Shown piece after piece: positions 30,386 to 41,412 of a stretch of DNA of 64,000 bases; the stretch's first letter is position 1, and each line of letters opens with the position of its first letter. Position numbers and translations under genes: made by a program. The stretch is from positions 7,948,501-8,012,500 of the forward strand of contig OU015663.1 in assembly GCA_907165275.2 (NCBI GenBank), in the 5' to 3' direction. Under the pieces are notes generated by a model. The model was not told the DNA's origin. It worked only from the letters and a program-made list of their open reading frames with translations, and ran no database searches. The DNA is from Zygaena filipendulae. Taxonomy: Eukaryota > Arthropoda > Insecta > Lepidoptera > Zygaenidae.

Positions 30386-30478
30386 ATCTAGACACGCGGC
30401 AGCGTGTCAAGCCAAGTTAAAGCAAAGGAACTGGCTAGCTTGCGCCGAGTGTAATATAACACGTGCTACTTTTGACCC
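30386..30478 (+). repeat. Unclassified repeat R3, copy 1
   Basis: ATCTAGACACGCGGCAGCGT, TCAAGCCAAGTT, AAAGGAACTGG, GTGTAATAT, CACG and GCTACTTTTGACCC recur in order at 40398-40522. The start folds as GACACGC-GGCA-GCGTGTC, a perfect 7-base stem, in this copy. Neither terminal repeats nor a poly(A) tail is visible. Confidence 0.65.
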
Positions 30479-31479
30479 TTCTTAAAATAACTTAAAGCAT
30501 TGCTCATTTTTAGTTTCAATCAAATAGGTACTTACTTTTGATCATTCATTATTCTGTAAGTTAATCGTTTCTCAATAGGTATACCTAATATAATGAATTG
30601 ATAAAAACAATGTGTTTAACTATACCTACTTAATTATTATAGTAACAAGATGAAGATAATAATTATGAAAATAAACAAGGCACGCGGTAAAGTGAACTGA
30701 ACTTGTATTGTTGTGTCTAGTTACACAAAGTCTACAAGTATAGAGAGCGTGAATACGATCGCTAAAATTATCGCTCACTTCTATATATATATACCTACAA
30801 TCTACATATACTATGTTTATATAAATATGTGCTCATTAAATATAAAGAATGTACCTAATTATGTATAGAGAGCTCGCGAGTCTTGGAATCATATGAAATG
30901 AAATACCTACTTATCAAGTGAGCTCTGACGTAATTAAATTGAGAACAGGTGGAAGCTACACAAAATGAATCAAAATTAATTTGGCGTAATTTGACAGGAC
31001 CGTGTCGTCGGCTTCAAACATAATTTCAAGTTTAATAATTAAACAGTATTTATAAAACAAGCTCGAAACGAGGTGAAACAAAAAACTCGACGACCTTTTA
31101 AAGCGATTATAATCATTTTATTTAAATAAAAGTGTCGTTAGCGTGAATTTAGAGGAAAAATACGAGAACACTCTATCGGAGATAATGGCTATTGTTTAAT
31201 TAAAAGGTTCTTTTCTTTCATTCGCTGTACGAAAAATACAAGACCTGAATTTTAGTTCCCCTTAGTAGCACCCGCGACCCGCGTGTCTTTCGGAGTTCCC
31301 TCAAACAACTCTTGGTGTATCGGGAAAAAGATCCTAAATATTAAGTCAATACATAAACTTATATGAATGCACATTTACACAAACCGACAAACAAAAATCA
31401 AATCAAAAATGATGGAAACGGATTGATTAAAATGATTCAATTAAATAGTATTATACGTTAACCACTTTCAATATCTATG
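30479..31479. other. No recognisable gene
   Basis: AT-rich. A possible degraded Helitron head (ACCCGCGACCCGCG, TTTCGGAGTTCCCTC) is at 31267-31305. Confidence 0.35.
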
Positions 31480-31640
31480 GGTATTTATTTATTTATTTAT
31501 TTAAACTTTTTGCACATTATGGTACAAAAGACGGACTTAATGCCATTGTGGCATTCTCTGCCAGTCAACCTTCAAGATCTGCAGAAAGTGTGTTTGGTGG
31601 TGCTTGTAAGTTCTTGATAATTAGATAATAGATACACAAT
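31480..31640 (-). mobile_element. Non-LTR retrotransposon 3' end
   Basis: On the minus strand: GACTGGCAGAGAATGCCACA, ATGGCATTAAGTCCGTC, TTTGTACCATAATGTGCAAA and an AAATAAAT tail (31485-31503). Same family as 24240-24312. Confidence 0.75.
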
Positions 31641-31976
31641 AAACAAACTAAAACATAAACAAACCATACAAAATACTTACATATTACATATTACGTAGGT
31701 AATTCAATAAAAACAAAAATAAAATTAAGACACATAAATGCACAAATATTACACACAGCATACTACCTATAGAAATAATTTATAACTAAGCACCTATTCA
31801 TAATTATGATTTACTGTCTGTTAAGGAGATATTTATATATCTTATTTTTGAAAATATTTTTGTTCGAGGATTTTCGAATGTCAGGGTATATAGGTGTAGA
31901 AATGAATGCCTATATTTTCCTTGGTCACGGCATCACGCGTGAATGGCTGGAGTGGATTATACAGGAATATTTTTTA
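31641..31976. other. No recognisable feature
   Basis: AT-rich. The 77-codon frame at 31806-32039 runs into the following Helitron and is not a gene. Confidence 0.35.
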
Positions 31977-32175
31977 CTAGTTGTGCCCCGCAGTTTCCCC
32001 CGCGTTAATTTCAGAGTTCCCGCGAGAATTCTGGGATAAATAGTACCCTATGTGTTAATCTGATGTATTAGCTATATTATTGTAAAGTTATTCAGTAGAT
32101 TTTGCGTGAAAGAGTAACAAACATCCATCCATCCATCCATACATACTTACAAACTTTCGCGTTTATAATATTAGT
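31977..32175 (-). mobile_element. Lep1-type Helitron, CATC-repeat subfamily
   Basis: CTAG at 31977, hairpin CCCCGCAGTTTCCCCCGCG, GTGTTAATCTGATGTATTAG, a run of CATC units (32120-32140) and TTTCGCGTTTATAATATTAG. Essentially complete. Confidence 0.9.
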
Positions 32176-32321
32176 TTTTTATTCAGTGCGCACACTTTTA
32201 TAAATTAAACTTAAAGGAGTTTTATTAAACACCTATTTTTTATTTTGATAAGTCTTAGTACAAAAAAATAAAGTTATCGTGAACGAAAGATGTATACTTT
32301 GAAATAGTTTTTTGTAAATAT

Positions 32322-32347
32322 AGATTCTATAGAGTACTATAGAATCT
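32322..32347. repeat. Hairpin AGATTCTATAG
   Basis: 11-base perfect arms (32322-32332, 32337-32347) around a 4-base loop. Not part of a recognised element. Confidence 0.7.
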
Positions 32348-34141
32348 CTATTTATGACATATTATATTCAAATTCGAAATATTACTTACATCTAAATTTG
32401 TTTCCAACCAGTGTTGCCATGGAGATGAACAGCGCTCAACCTCTACAGTACCTAGATTATGAAGATTAATTTAAAAAAAACACTTCATAATCGAGGAAAC
32501 ATACCTCTAGACTAGTAAAGAGAGCTCCCTGCTGTTTAATCCACAGTGACTTCAAATCTACGAGGCCATTAATATATAAGGATTAAATAGGATATTGTAG
32601 GTAATGTCTGTAACAAGTTACAAGGACGCACAATTCACAAGTTAAAGTACAGTATTTGGATGACACCATACACGTTGAATAAGGAAACTTCGCTTGTTAT
32701 CGGTGAAATATCACAACATATCTCTGATCGTTTATAGGAAAACTTTCAAGGGCTGCACTCGAGTGTGTCGTGTGATTGAGCTTTCAAGAAACACCCTTTC
32801 CCTTACGATCAATAACGAAGAAGCGTACAAAAAAAAATCGCTCTACATACTGGTCACAAATATATCCTTTTTTGCTAGTGATAATAACTTTCTTTTGCTC
32901 GCGATTTCACTGGCGTGATTTTCAACATTTGCTTAAAAACTTCTTGCAATAAACAGTAATTAAGCTAGTATCACATTATTCCCTTCCAACTAATTTTAAT
33001 CCAGTAAACCGCGTTGATTCCTCGCTCTATATTGGACGAGGAAGCAATGTGAAATGAAGAAAAACAAACACAAACTTATACACATAATATTATCTACTAC
33101 CAAAATTTAATACGTGTATTAAAGTTGTATTTATAAGCGTGAAGATATATTTCCAAAAATCCTAATCCTATAATCCAAATGATCCTAAAACCAGTATCAG
33201 TATCTGGCAAGAGATATTATATCGATTCTACTGTTTTAATAAACATTATTGTTTATATTTAGTACTCCAATAATCTACATACCTATATATGTGTAAATAT
33301 AGGTAAGTTATATTTCTTTCTTATCTTTAATCGCCAAGCAATATATTATTACGCAGAGATGGAGATATGTACATAAATAATATATGAATTTATTTGCCAA
33401 TAATATCATCAAATGTAGTCATTTTTAAAATAGCTTAGAGTTATGCTTCCAACATTTCAATGTGTCCGTTATTTCGCTTCAGTTTTCTGTCGTATACGCA
33501 GAGGATTTACCGCTCGGTTGGCCGTCAGTGGGATTTGCCCGCGTATTGATGGACCACGCTAATGAAGGGGGATGACGCGACCGAATACCGAACTTGCTTT
33601 CGGTTACTATGCCGAATACATTCCGAACGCACTTTTTTTTTACACAAACAAACAAATAATGGATCATGACTTAGGTACTTACTTCACAAATTTATTTTTA
33701 TTTATTTCACACTAACTAATCCCCCGCCGCATTTCCGAAAGAAGTCTTTAATTTCACGATGGAAATACTCTATTTCCCATTCCAAGATCAATTAGGTACC
33801 TACTACATCGACTTACATAGTAAATCGATAATCGAGGTTGAAAACGATTGGTGTGTCAATAGTTTGAAAAATATTCCACTTAGGTATGAAAAGCTTATAC
33901 CTATTATAGAAATATAAACAACCCAGTGACACTTCCATACCCATGAACTGATTCGAGTACTTTCCCACAAGTAAAGACGGCTGGCTTGTACGTACACGTG
34001 TTGTGCGTGTGTGCGTATCGTAAGGTTGAAAGCGAGCTGACAGTGACTGCCAGCTGACAGTGAATAATTGTCACATGCAAAGACATTAGTTATAACAGAA
34101 TAGACGAACAATACAAAATTTTACTATGCAATCCACGTCAA
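32348..34141. other. No firm gene
   Basis: Single-copy-looking. GC-rich 33480-33640 is open on the minus strand for 62 codons without a recognised domain. The 12-base phrase AGCTGACAGTGA is duplicated at 34035-34063. Confidence 0.3.
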
Positions 34142-34230
34142 CCAATTTTTGCGGGAGGAATGATCAAAATAAAAACCAATCACGTCGTTGCGACGCAATC
34201 AAATACCAGTCACCATTTCAAATAGCCAAT
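34142..34230 (+). promoter_or_regulatory. Cluster of three CCAAT boxes
   Basis: CCAAT at 34142, 34176 and 34226, the last two in the extended phrases AACCAATCACGTCG and AGCCAATCACATCG. NF-Y sites cluster in promoters, but no transcription start or exon is evident nearby. The similarity of the two phrases may instead reflect a local duplication. Confidence 0.25.
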
Positions 34231-34925
34231 CACATCGCTTCCCGTTAAGTGGTATCTATAGACAATAGTCTCTACTAGCCAACGGCATTTTGTTAGCATG
34301 AGATCGTTTGACCGCTTCGTGGTTCAAGGGGAAAGCTATTCTCTTTCAATATCTTTGATCACATGTACCTATAGGTTCTATATGTGTCAAACCTTCCTAG
34401 GAATTTTCAAGAAACTTTCGCGGGGTATGAGGAGGCATGAAATCGGTGGGAGGCGGACAGTGTCGCTTCTTCATACAATAGAGTATTCTTTGATAAACAT
34501 AAATTAGAAAAAATAGAAATTAGAAAACTTTTTACAGAACAAGCATCTCAGTAGAGATAACTGAAGAAACATATGCGCAGGTGAATACAAGAAAAAGAAG
34601 AAGTGATTTTACCTAAGTCGGAGCCTGCCAGTGCTCGGAGTCGGACATAGTGATGGATTAATGGCCCCGAGGGGAACTTTCCTTGACTACAATTTAAAAC
34701 CCTCACGAAGACGGTGAAAAACTTTAAAATGGACTACCTAACGGTTGTATTTAGAGGCAGAAGGTTATACATTAAAACCAGATTAGGTTTTTTAAAACGT
34801 CGACGACGTGTAGGCTGTTTTCTTGTTTTTCAAGAGATTATAGAAGAACTTACTCGTAATTGATTCCACATCGGAACATTATGAAATTTTTCATGCCTAT
34901 ACGTTTTGGCACAGAAAAGAACAAA
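34231..34925. other. No recognisable gene
   Basis: A 69-codon frame at 34298-34507 and a GC-richer patch at 34620-34690 carry no motif I recognise. Confidence 0.35.
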
Positions 34926-34967
34926 GAACTTCGAAACTAAGGAGGATGAAACCACGGGGAACAGCTA
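34926..34967 (+). mobile_element. Lep1-type Helitron, 3' end fragment
   Basis: GAACTTCGAAACTAAGGAGG, ATGAAACCACGGGGAACAG and terminal CTAG at 34964. The hairpin is degraded. Confidence 0.65.
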
Positions 34968-35017
34968 GTAATTCATAAGTATCATAATATTATATATATA
35001 TACAATTTTATTATAGA

Positions 35018-35300
35018 CTAGCTGTACCTCGCGGTTTCACCCGCGATAATTCCGAAGTTCCCGCGGAATTGTTCCATACAAACTTTGCAACCCCTTATTT
35101 TCATCCCCTTAGGGATTGAGTTTTCAAAAATCCTTTCTTATTGGATGCCTACGTCATACAAAGAACACACTCTCCAAGTTTCAGGTCTCTACTACCAGCG
35201 GTTTGGGCTGTGCGTTGATCCATCAGTCATTCAGGCAAAGCATTCACAAAGCATTTTATATGTATACATGTATACCTACCTACAATACGGCGTCGTGTTA
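35018..35300 (-). mobile_element. Lep1-type Helitron, GGTTTGGGCTGTGCGTTGAT subfamily
   Basis: CTAG at 35018, hairpin CTCGCGGTTTCACCCGCG, then ACTTTGCAACCCCTTATTTT, TTGGATGCCTACGTCATACA, CGGTTTGGGCTGTGCGTTGA and CAGTCATTCAG. This is a distinct internal body. The 5' end fades in TATACATG repeats. Confidence 0.85.
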
Positions 35301-35577
35301 AAATAGAAGTAGGTATCTACTGTATCGTGAAAATGTTAGCAATACAGTAAACTTTTCACACTCTTAGATAACTAAGTGTGCCAGACTGCTACTGCAACGG
35401 CTACATACGTATACGTAGGTATACGTACAGTACCGACGACGACGGGACGTTAGTAAAAATTGGTAAAGAAAACAAGATACCGGTCGTGAAAATAGAGAAC
35501 AGATGCCAGAAATGTCGCCACGACTTTATGTTCTACCATGTACCGTGTTTTAACTTATTATTCACAATATATCATAG
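35301..35577. other. No recognisable gene
   Basis: A 93-codon plus frame (35378-35659) enters the following Helitron, so its C-terminal part is element sequence. The GC-rich start is not recognised. Confidence 0.35.
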
Positions 35578-35722
35578 TAATTCCGCGGGAATTCCGGATT
35601 ACAATATAGCCTATGTTACTCATCTAATGGGGACAGTATTTTTGAAACCGGTCCAGTAGTTATTGAGTTAAATCGTAACAAACAAACAAAAAATAAAATC
35701 TCATCTTTATAGTATTAGTATA
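35578..35722 (-). mobile_element. Lep1-type Helitron, 3' truncated
   Basis: Begins in the head (AATTCCGCGGGAATTCCGG), continues TATGTTACTCATCTAATGGG and ACCGGTCCAGTAGTTATTG, and ends TTATAGTATTAGTATAGATA. Confidence 0.75.
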
Positions 35723-36852
35723 GATAACTGATACCTACTACACTCCTTTTTTGCATTATTTATAGCAGTAGCATTGGACATACATTTTCATCACTTTATT
35801 ACGTTCGCGTTAGTGTCCAACCGGCAACCATAGAAAAAAATATATTTTTTCAGGATTTTCTTGGATAAATATTTTCTAAACAGAATTAGGTACCTTTTCT
35901 TTGATTTAGAACTCAACAATACCAAACAAAGGCGTACAAGGGTTGGTACCAAAAAGCTTATTTTTTATAAAAAAAAAATTGGTACAGTTTAACCAGTTTA
36001 AAGCATCACGACCTATTTACGTCGAGAACAGAAATTCGCTTTCAAGAATAATTCCCAATACGCTCGGCGCGGCGTTCAATACAGTGCAGGCCCCTTCCGT
36101 GTGAATGGTGAGGAAATTTGTCGTCTTTGTCGACGCTACAAGGCTCCCTACCTGCAGGTACCTACTACCTTTGATTGCTACCTTCAGATTACCTTCCTTT
36201 CCTCAAGCTCTTCAAGCTACATTAGTATTTCTTTTACATAATATTACGTTATTTAGCGGTCGGTGCTACCCAACCGCAGTAATGTTGAAAAATGCTACAA
36301 AAAATAATACGACAATTTATGAATTTCATTTATTTGTATTTTAACTAAACACTAACGTCAAACTGATTTTTTGTAAACTATCGCATCTGGATCATAATAT
36401 TATATCAATTCAGTTGAAAGCAGTATTATTTTTTTAATGAATTGTTTATTTAAACTTCGCATTGGGTTCTGCCAGTCGCTATTATCAAAAGTTACAATCA
36501 AAACCCACACAGCGTGAATTTTATTGTTTCTTTATTATTGCTCTAATTGTTCTCCAAATTTCCAGGGTTTAAATTATGTTTTCTAGTGAATTATGAAAAT
36601 ATCATAGCCAAAGAAAATGATTGCCCTATCACACACATAGTGATTTATAGCGTGTTCAAGGAAGCATTAACAAAACATTGTTTATTGTCCTCGTGAACTG
36701 TAAGATAATCGTACCATAGATATTTTAAGTGAGAACTCAATTTTTACAATGAAGATTTTATGTTACAAATGGACACAATATATAAATAAGTAAAACGTAC
36801 TCTATCAATATCTAACTAAAAGCATTGCCTTTTTGTTGCGACACGCTGTTTC
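35723..36852. other. No recognisable gene
   Basis: A GC-rich spot at 36058-36080 (GCTCGGCGCGGCGTTC) follows AATAATTCCCAATACG. A similar AATTATTCCCAATACG occurs at 37229. Possible short repeat, otherwise nothing. Confidence 0.3.
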
Positions 36853-36977
36853 TGGGTGAATGCAATAGTGGCACGAAACAAAACTTTTTGTACCTACTTT
36901 GAATTAGAACCAGATTTTTTTTCGCATTGCGTTTATTTTCTGCATATATATTAATGTGCCACTATTGCATTCAGCCA
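36853..36977. mobile_element. Short MITE with 22-base inverted ends
   Basis: TGGGTGAATGCAATAGTGGCAC (first 20 bases TGGGTGAATGCAATAGTGGC) at 36853-36874 and its complement at 36956-36977, 21 of 22 matching. The 81-base interior is AT-rich. It appears in one copy in the window. I do not know the superfamily. Confidence 0.75.
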
Positions 36978-36989
36978 GCGTTAAATAAC

Positions 36990-37035
36990 GGTTGTCGTAA
37001 AGAATAAAGTTTATTTCATTTCATTTCAAATTAAA
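36990..37035 (+). mobile_element. Probable LINE tail
   Basis: AAAGAATAAAGTTTATTTCA followed by TTTCATTTC units, a tail type seen on lepidopteran LINEs. No body recognised. Confidence 0.4.
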
Positions 37036-37532
37036 TAGAATATTTTGTTGACCTTTTTTATAGCAGCACTAATATAATATAGATACAGAAATCAAAACTC
37101 TTTACCGTCCATCAGCTTTCTTATCTGAGACTACAGCACTTTAAAGTCACCACAAACCATCTTCAAACTGAATGGATGATACGCCGTAAATTACCTTGTC
37201 CTATTTCTGTCAGAAACAGCAGCCTGCTTACAGAGAATTATTCCCAATACGGTACACCGATATTCCATCATCTATTTTGAATGAGTGGGGGACATGTCAC
37301 CCGGCGGAAAGGTCCCCTTTCAATCCCACAGGGCCGTCTTAAAACCAGAGAGAGAGCTTTTTCATTTAACTACCTGTCTTTAGATACTGCGGTAATTGAA
37401 AGGGACATTGAGTCTACTTATTCGTGCGGAACTGATAACATAATGTACAGTACCTAATACGATTATTTCTATTTCTGTGTATGAAATAAATAACTATAAA
37501 AAAATACTCAAAACTACTTTCCGTATGAATGG
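37036..37532. other. No recognisable feature
   Basis: Single-copy-looking with a GC-richer part at 37290-37340 (GTCACCCGGCGGAAAGG). Confidence 0.35.
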
Positions 37533-37849
37533 CCATGACGACAAGGTATAAAGATCAAAATTCTATACTTAGTCCGACAGTTGGATAGTCAAAAAAATAA
37601 TCGATACGTATTTTTTGCTTCTTCGAATTAGTGAAAAAATATTTAGATAAAAAGTTTAGGAGTGAGTTTAGAGTCATAACTAGATAAGTATAAACTGTAC
37701 ACCTAGGTGTGACGTCACATGGAATTTCAACCCAATGTATCGCCATTATTTTTTCATTACCTACGTAAAAAAATGAAAAATACGTGTCCAATATTTTTTA
37801 TTAATCTACAAGACGGACTAAAAATTAAAATTTTGTCATCATACCCATT
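37533..37849. mobile_element. MITE family A copy 4
   Basis: Left CATGACGACAAGG to AGATCAAAATTCTATACTTA and AGTCCGACAGTTGG; right AAGACGGACTAAAAATTAAA and TTTTGTCATCATACCC. One TGACGTCA survives at 37710-37717. The other box has decayed to GAGTCATAA. Confidence 0.8.
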
Positions 37850-38194
37850 GACAGAAAGGTTTCTGCGTCATATCAAATCCGTGAGCTCTAGCATAGAAAT
37901 CATCCATGGAGGTGGATGTATTGTGTTTTCAAATAATACTATAATATATACGTTCACGAAATTTATGATCTTGAAATTCTACAGATCGTAGGCTTTTGAA
38001 AGTTGACCCGCGTTCTTCAGTAGCGAGTGCACGTCGTTGGAAACGTAGCTGGCTCCTATCATGTGTTAAATGTAGCGGAACAAGTACACTAGACAAACTC
38101 CAAGTCAACGGTAGCTATATGTATATATGTAGGTATAAGTAATACTTGGAGCCATGCTTGGAGCTCACATTTATATCATATGACGAAACATTAT
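37850..38194. other. No recognisable feature
   Basis: Single-copy-looking. Confidence 0.35.
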
Positions 38195-38432
38195 TCTTAC
38201 TATTATTATAAATGCGAATGTGTGTTTATTTATTTGTTCTTTGTTTGCTTATTTGTTTGTTACCCTTTCAATTCTCTTCAATTCAATTCAAGGCTCAACG
38301 GCTTAACTGATCATCATGAAATTTTACATACACATTGTCAGTGTAACAGAGAAGGACATACGTTACCTTTCATCCCATAAATCCCGCGGGAACTGTGAAA
38401 TTAACGCGGATGAAACTGCGAGGAACAGCTAA
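38195..38432 (+). mobile_element. Lep1-type Helitron, complete, plus strand
   Basis: TC at 38195 (TCTTACTATTATTATAAATG), TTTG/TTTA repeats, CAACGGCTTAACTGATCATC, ATGAAATTTTACATACACAT, GAAGGACATACGTTACC, TCCCGCGGGAACTGTGAAAT, degraded hairpin and CTAA at 38429. CAATTCTCTTCAATTCAATT is a local expansion. Confidence 0.9.
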
Positions 38433-39479
38433 GTTGAACAAATCGTTATACGTTAGCTTTTCCCGCGACTTTTAACTTTAGTTGATGAATTTTCAATAAG
38501 CATTTCTTAGCCGTAAATACAAAGTTTTAGCTTTATTCATTCTACATTATTAAAGGAAGCTTCAAGCAAAATTTCATATTTTCCAACCCAACGGTTTGGG
38601 CTAATCATTCAGTTGAGCAATTATTATTCAGTTTGTTCTTTTGTATAGGTACCTATACGAAGTTAATTTGTACTTTATTTTAAATATAATGTGGGCAAAT
38701 AAAATCGTAATCTCCGATTACGCAAGACTTTATTAAAAAAATAGACTATTTTCGATGTCATTTAAATGAGAAGAAAAAAAAATGTCTAATAAAATCACGA
38801 TATTACCTTTTCACAAATCAAATAAATGAGAATTGTAAAATGAATACCTACTAGTAAATCGCTCTTTCAATAAATGAGAAACTTTTTATTAAATAACTCA
38901 TAAAAAAATACCGGCTACCTTCTACTTGGTGAAGTAGATAGGTAGGTACTTTTTATGTCCGTTAAGCAATCAAAAATAGTATTTAACCTGTATCCATCTA
39001 CAAAATATAAAAGGGGAAGAATCCGCGATTCTGTACATTGAATATTTTTACCAAAAGTTAAGAGGGCGCCACCAAAAGAAGAATCACCAACCACAAAAAA
39101 AAGTTCGCGATAATCTCCGAAACATCTACTGAACGGATTGCCATGCGGTCGTCTAGGATTAAATAAAACTGTAACTAGAAGCTGGTCGACGGAGGTAGCG
39201 GGAAATACTCGTATAATTGTGTCACTAACAGAATCCGAAATAACGAATTTTAGAATTTGTATCTACGACATAATAAAGGATTTTAAAAACTATACATAAT
39301 ATAAAATCGCGGAGAGTAAAAACACAATGTACCTACTCTTATGTGTATAACAACGAAGCTGATCTCATCCTATCCGCGTCGTGTCTATACCTGCCCTTTC
39401 TGAAAATCCAGCGCCCGTACAAAGTTATTAACGAAATCCATAATAGTGCTGTATACATAATATATTAGATAGACAATAA
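38433..39479. other. No firm feature; possible Helitron remnant
   Basis: Bases 38560-38620 (GGAAGCTTCAAGCAAAATTT, CCAACGGTTTGGGCTAATC) weakly match the 35018 subfamily. The perfect palindrome GTATAGGTACCTATAC is at 38643-38658. No gene. Confidence 0.35.
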
Positions 39480-39550
39480 TAAGCTGTTCTCCCCAGTTTC
39501 ACCGGCGTTAATTTCGAAGTTCCCGCGGAAATTCCGGGATAAAAGTACCA
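39480..39550 (-). mobile_element. Lep1-type Helitron, head fragment
   Basis: AAGCTGTTCTCCCCAGTTTC, then TTAATTTCGAAGTTCCCGCG and GAAATTCCGGGATAAAAGTA. The end CTAG is lost. Confidence 0.7.
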
Positions 39551-39802
39551 CATTACTACGACCTTCTCTGCACTCTTTGCGACACTCTGTTTGCGAAAAG
39601 ATTTGGCATGATTTGACTAAGGCCAACATATCGGAAAAGACACGTAGTGGATGATAGAGACTGAAAATAACATCTTAATTCATCCGTAAGACTTGTCGTC
39701 AGCCTACGAGTAAATGACGGAAAAAAATACAGAATCGATGAAGACTTGAATAAGACATTTTAGAAATATACACATCAACAGGCTGGACTGTACGGACTTT
39801 AA
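39551..39802. other. No recognisable feature
   Basis: Short single-copy-looking stretch. Confidence 0.3.
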
Positions 39803-40007
39803 CGTCCGCATTTAGAGTCGTTTTAATGATTACCTACTTACACTTTACGTTAACTTACGTTAGTTGGCATTTAACTAAATTTAACTTAATTAGTCAACTA
39901 CCAATTAACATTAATATACCTAACGAACGTTTCTGATTACGGCAATTTTGTTTTAAAAACCTTTACTTAAAATTTAAAAATCATTAAAACGACTCTGAGT
40001 GCGGCCG
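39803..40007. mobile_element. MITE family B copy 3
   Basis: Ends CGTCCGCATTTAGAGTCG and CGACTCTGAGTGCGGCCG. TAA lies directly outside both (39800-39802, 40008-40010). It is shorter than copy 1: the left arm has lost the ACAAAACTGCC block that the right arm keeps as GGCAATTTTGTT. Confidence 0.9.
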
Positions 40008-40096
40008 TAATTCCTTTGCTTTACCCAAAATGGTATAATAAAAATAATTCAAACCACGATAAAAAAAATTGGTTGGCTTGTATTTATTTTGCGTAC

Positions 40097-40241
40097 CTCG
40101 TATTTGGCCAGCGTATTTGAACAAGTATGTGTGTAGTATAATATACGTCAAGCGAGGCGTCGCGGGATGCCGTGCGGCAACGCTAGCGCGCCGCCCCACC
40201 TCTAGTGAGTAAACATGCAAATTCGCTTCAGTTCGGCGCAT
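40097..40241 (-). CDS. Candidate GC-rich exon (weak)
   Basis: On the minus strand an ATG at 40241 in fair context (GCG before it) opens 48 codons rich in Arg and Ala over the most GC-rich 100 bases nearby. It reaches a plausible donor, CGAG then GTACGC, in phase 1. The frame itself would run on to 39984. I recognise no domain. It could be a first coding exon, a 5' untranslated exon, or a transposon scrap. Confidence 0.2.
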
Positions 40242-40397
40242 CGCTCTGTTTTAAGAGCTCTAAGTACCACACCCGAACTTTGTTTCTACATCTATAAAGA
40301 CGTTCCAGAGCTCAACTGGTGCGGTGTAAAGTTAATTGGATACGAAAATTAATTGAATTTTTAAACAAACATTTTATTCATCGTATAGTTTAACGAT
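40242..40397. other. No recognisable feature
   Basis: AT-rich. Confidence 0.3.
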
Positions 40398-40522
40398 AAT
40401 CTAGACACGCAGCAGCGTTTCTAGCCAAGTTCAAAGAAAAAGAAACTTGGTTCCGAAAAGAACTGGTGACACAGCAGTCGTGTGTAATATTGCACGAACC
40501 ATTTTGAGCTACTTTTGACCCC
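40398..40522 (+). repeat. Unclassified repeat R3, copy 2
   Basis: AATCTAGACACGCAGCAGCG, TTTCTAGCCAAGTTCAAAG, GAACTGGTGACACAG, GTGTGTAATATTGCACG and GAGCTACTTTTGACCCC match the copy at 30386 in order and orientation. It is longer than copy 1 and its stem is broken. Confidence 0.65.
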
Positions 40523-41105
40523 CTTCACAACTCGAAACCCATTTAACCTAAATCCATAAAATTTAACACATTTATTAAAGCTTTCTCAGCTTATCTAGAA
40601 CTCAAAGTTTCATAAATGTAGCTCATACATATATTAACGTTTAAAAACCGGCATTTTTGTGACTGAGTAACTGACTTGGCATCAACGTAAATTATAAGGC
40701 GTATACAAAGGAAAAATCTGGAAACTGAAAATTATTGATAGTGTCAACAAAGTAATAAAAACAACCATCTATGTACAATTAATAAACAGTTAACCGTTAC
40801 TAAGTCGACTAGTTCAATTCGTAGACGGTTAAATGGAGACATTCACGTCGACGATTAATTCATTCGGTCTTTAAATGACATCTTTGATCCAAGAAAAATG
40901 AACTATAAATCCACCACTAATTACTAAAGAGTTGGTATTTGAGTTATTTTACTTGGTTATTTACTTCTTAATTTTGTGTGTGTTTTGAATTTTGGTGCTC
41001 AAACTTCTTATTTTTGTGATTTCTATGTGATCATGTGGTCAAATGTTCGAAAGCTTATAGATCGGAAACTACGAGATGCAGACCTATCACGTATATATAT
41101 TATAT
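40523..41105. other. No recognisable feature
   Basis: AT-rich single-copy-looking. Confidence 0.35.
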
Positions 41106-41408
41106 TATGTTACAAAATCCTGAAATTTATTTAAAGGAGCACACAACTTGGCTAGTTTTCACATTTAAGTTATCTTTGGCTAATTGAATTATCTTCTTTA
41201 TATTATAAGCAAGTTACTGTTTTTATATTGTAAGCATGTTACTCTTTTTATATAGTAAGGTCAACAAATCTTACCCTTCTAAAAAATTTGTTTGCTGGTA
41301 ATATCAAAATGTAGCCGATATCAAAAATAATACTATGATAAGTTTTTAGCCAAATGTGTGTGAAAACTAGCCAAGTTGTGTGCTCCTTTAAATAAATTCC
41401 AGGATTAT
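41106..41408. mobile_element. MITE family D with ~48-base inverted ends
   Basis: The left arm AATCCTGAAATTTATTTAAA, GGAGCACACAACTTGGCTAG, TTTTCACA is complemented at the right by TGTGAAAACTAGCCAAGTTG, TGTGCTCCTTTAAATAAATT, CCAGGATTA. By my reading one base differs in the outer 48. The inside has a diverged tandem of about 25 bases, TTTATATTATAAGCAAGTTA, repeated near 41199-41265. It inserted just beside R2 copy 2. Confidence 0.85.
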
Positions 41409-41412
41409 CTAT

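Noticed and set aside
33479..33667. 62-codon minus-strand exon
   Set aside because: GC-rich but no acceptor, donor or recognisable motif.
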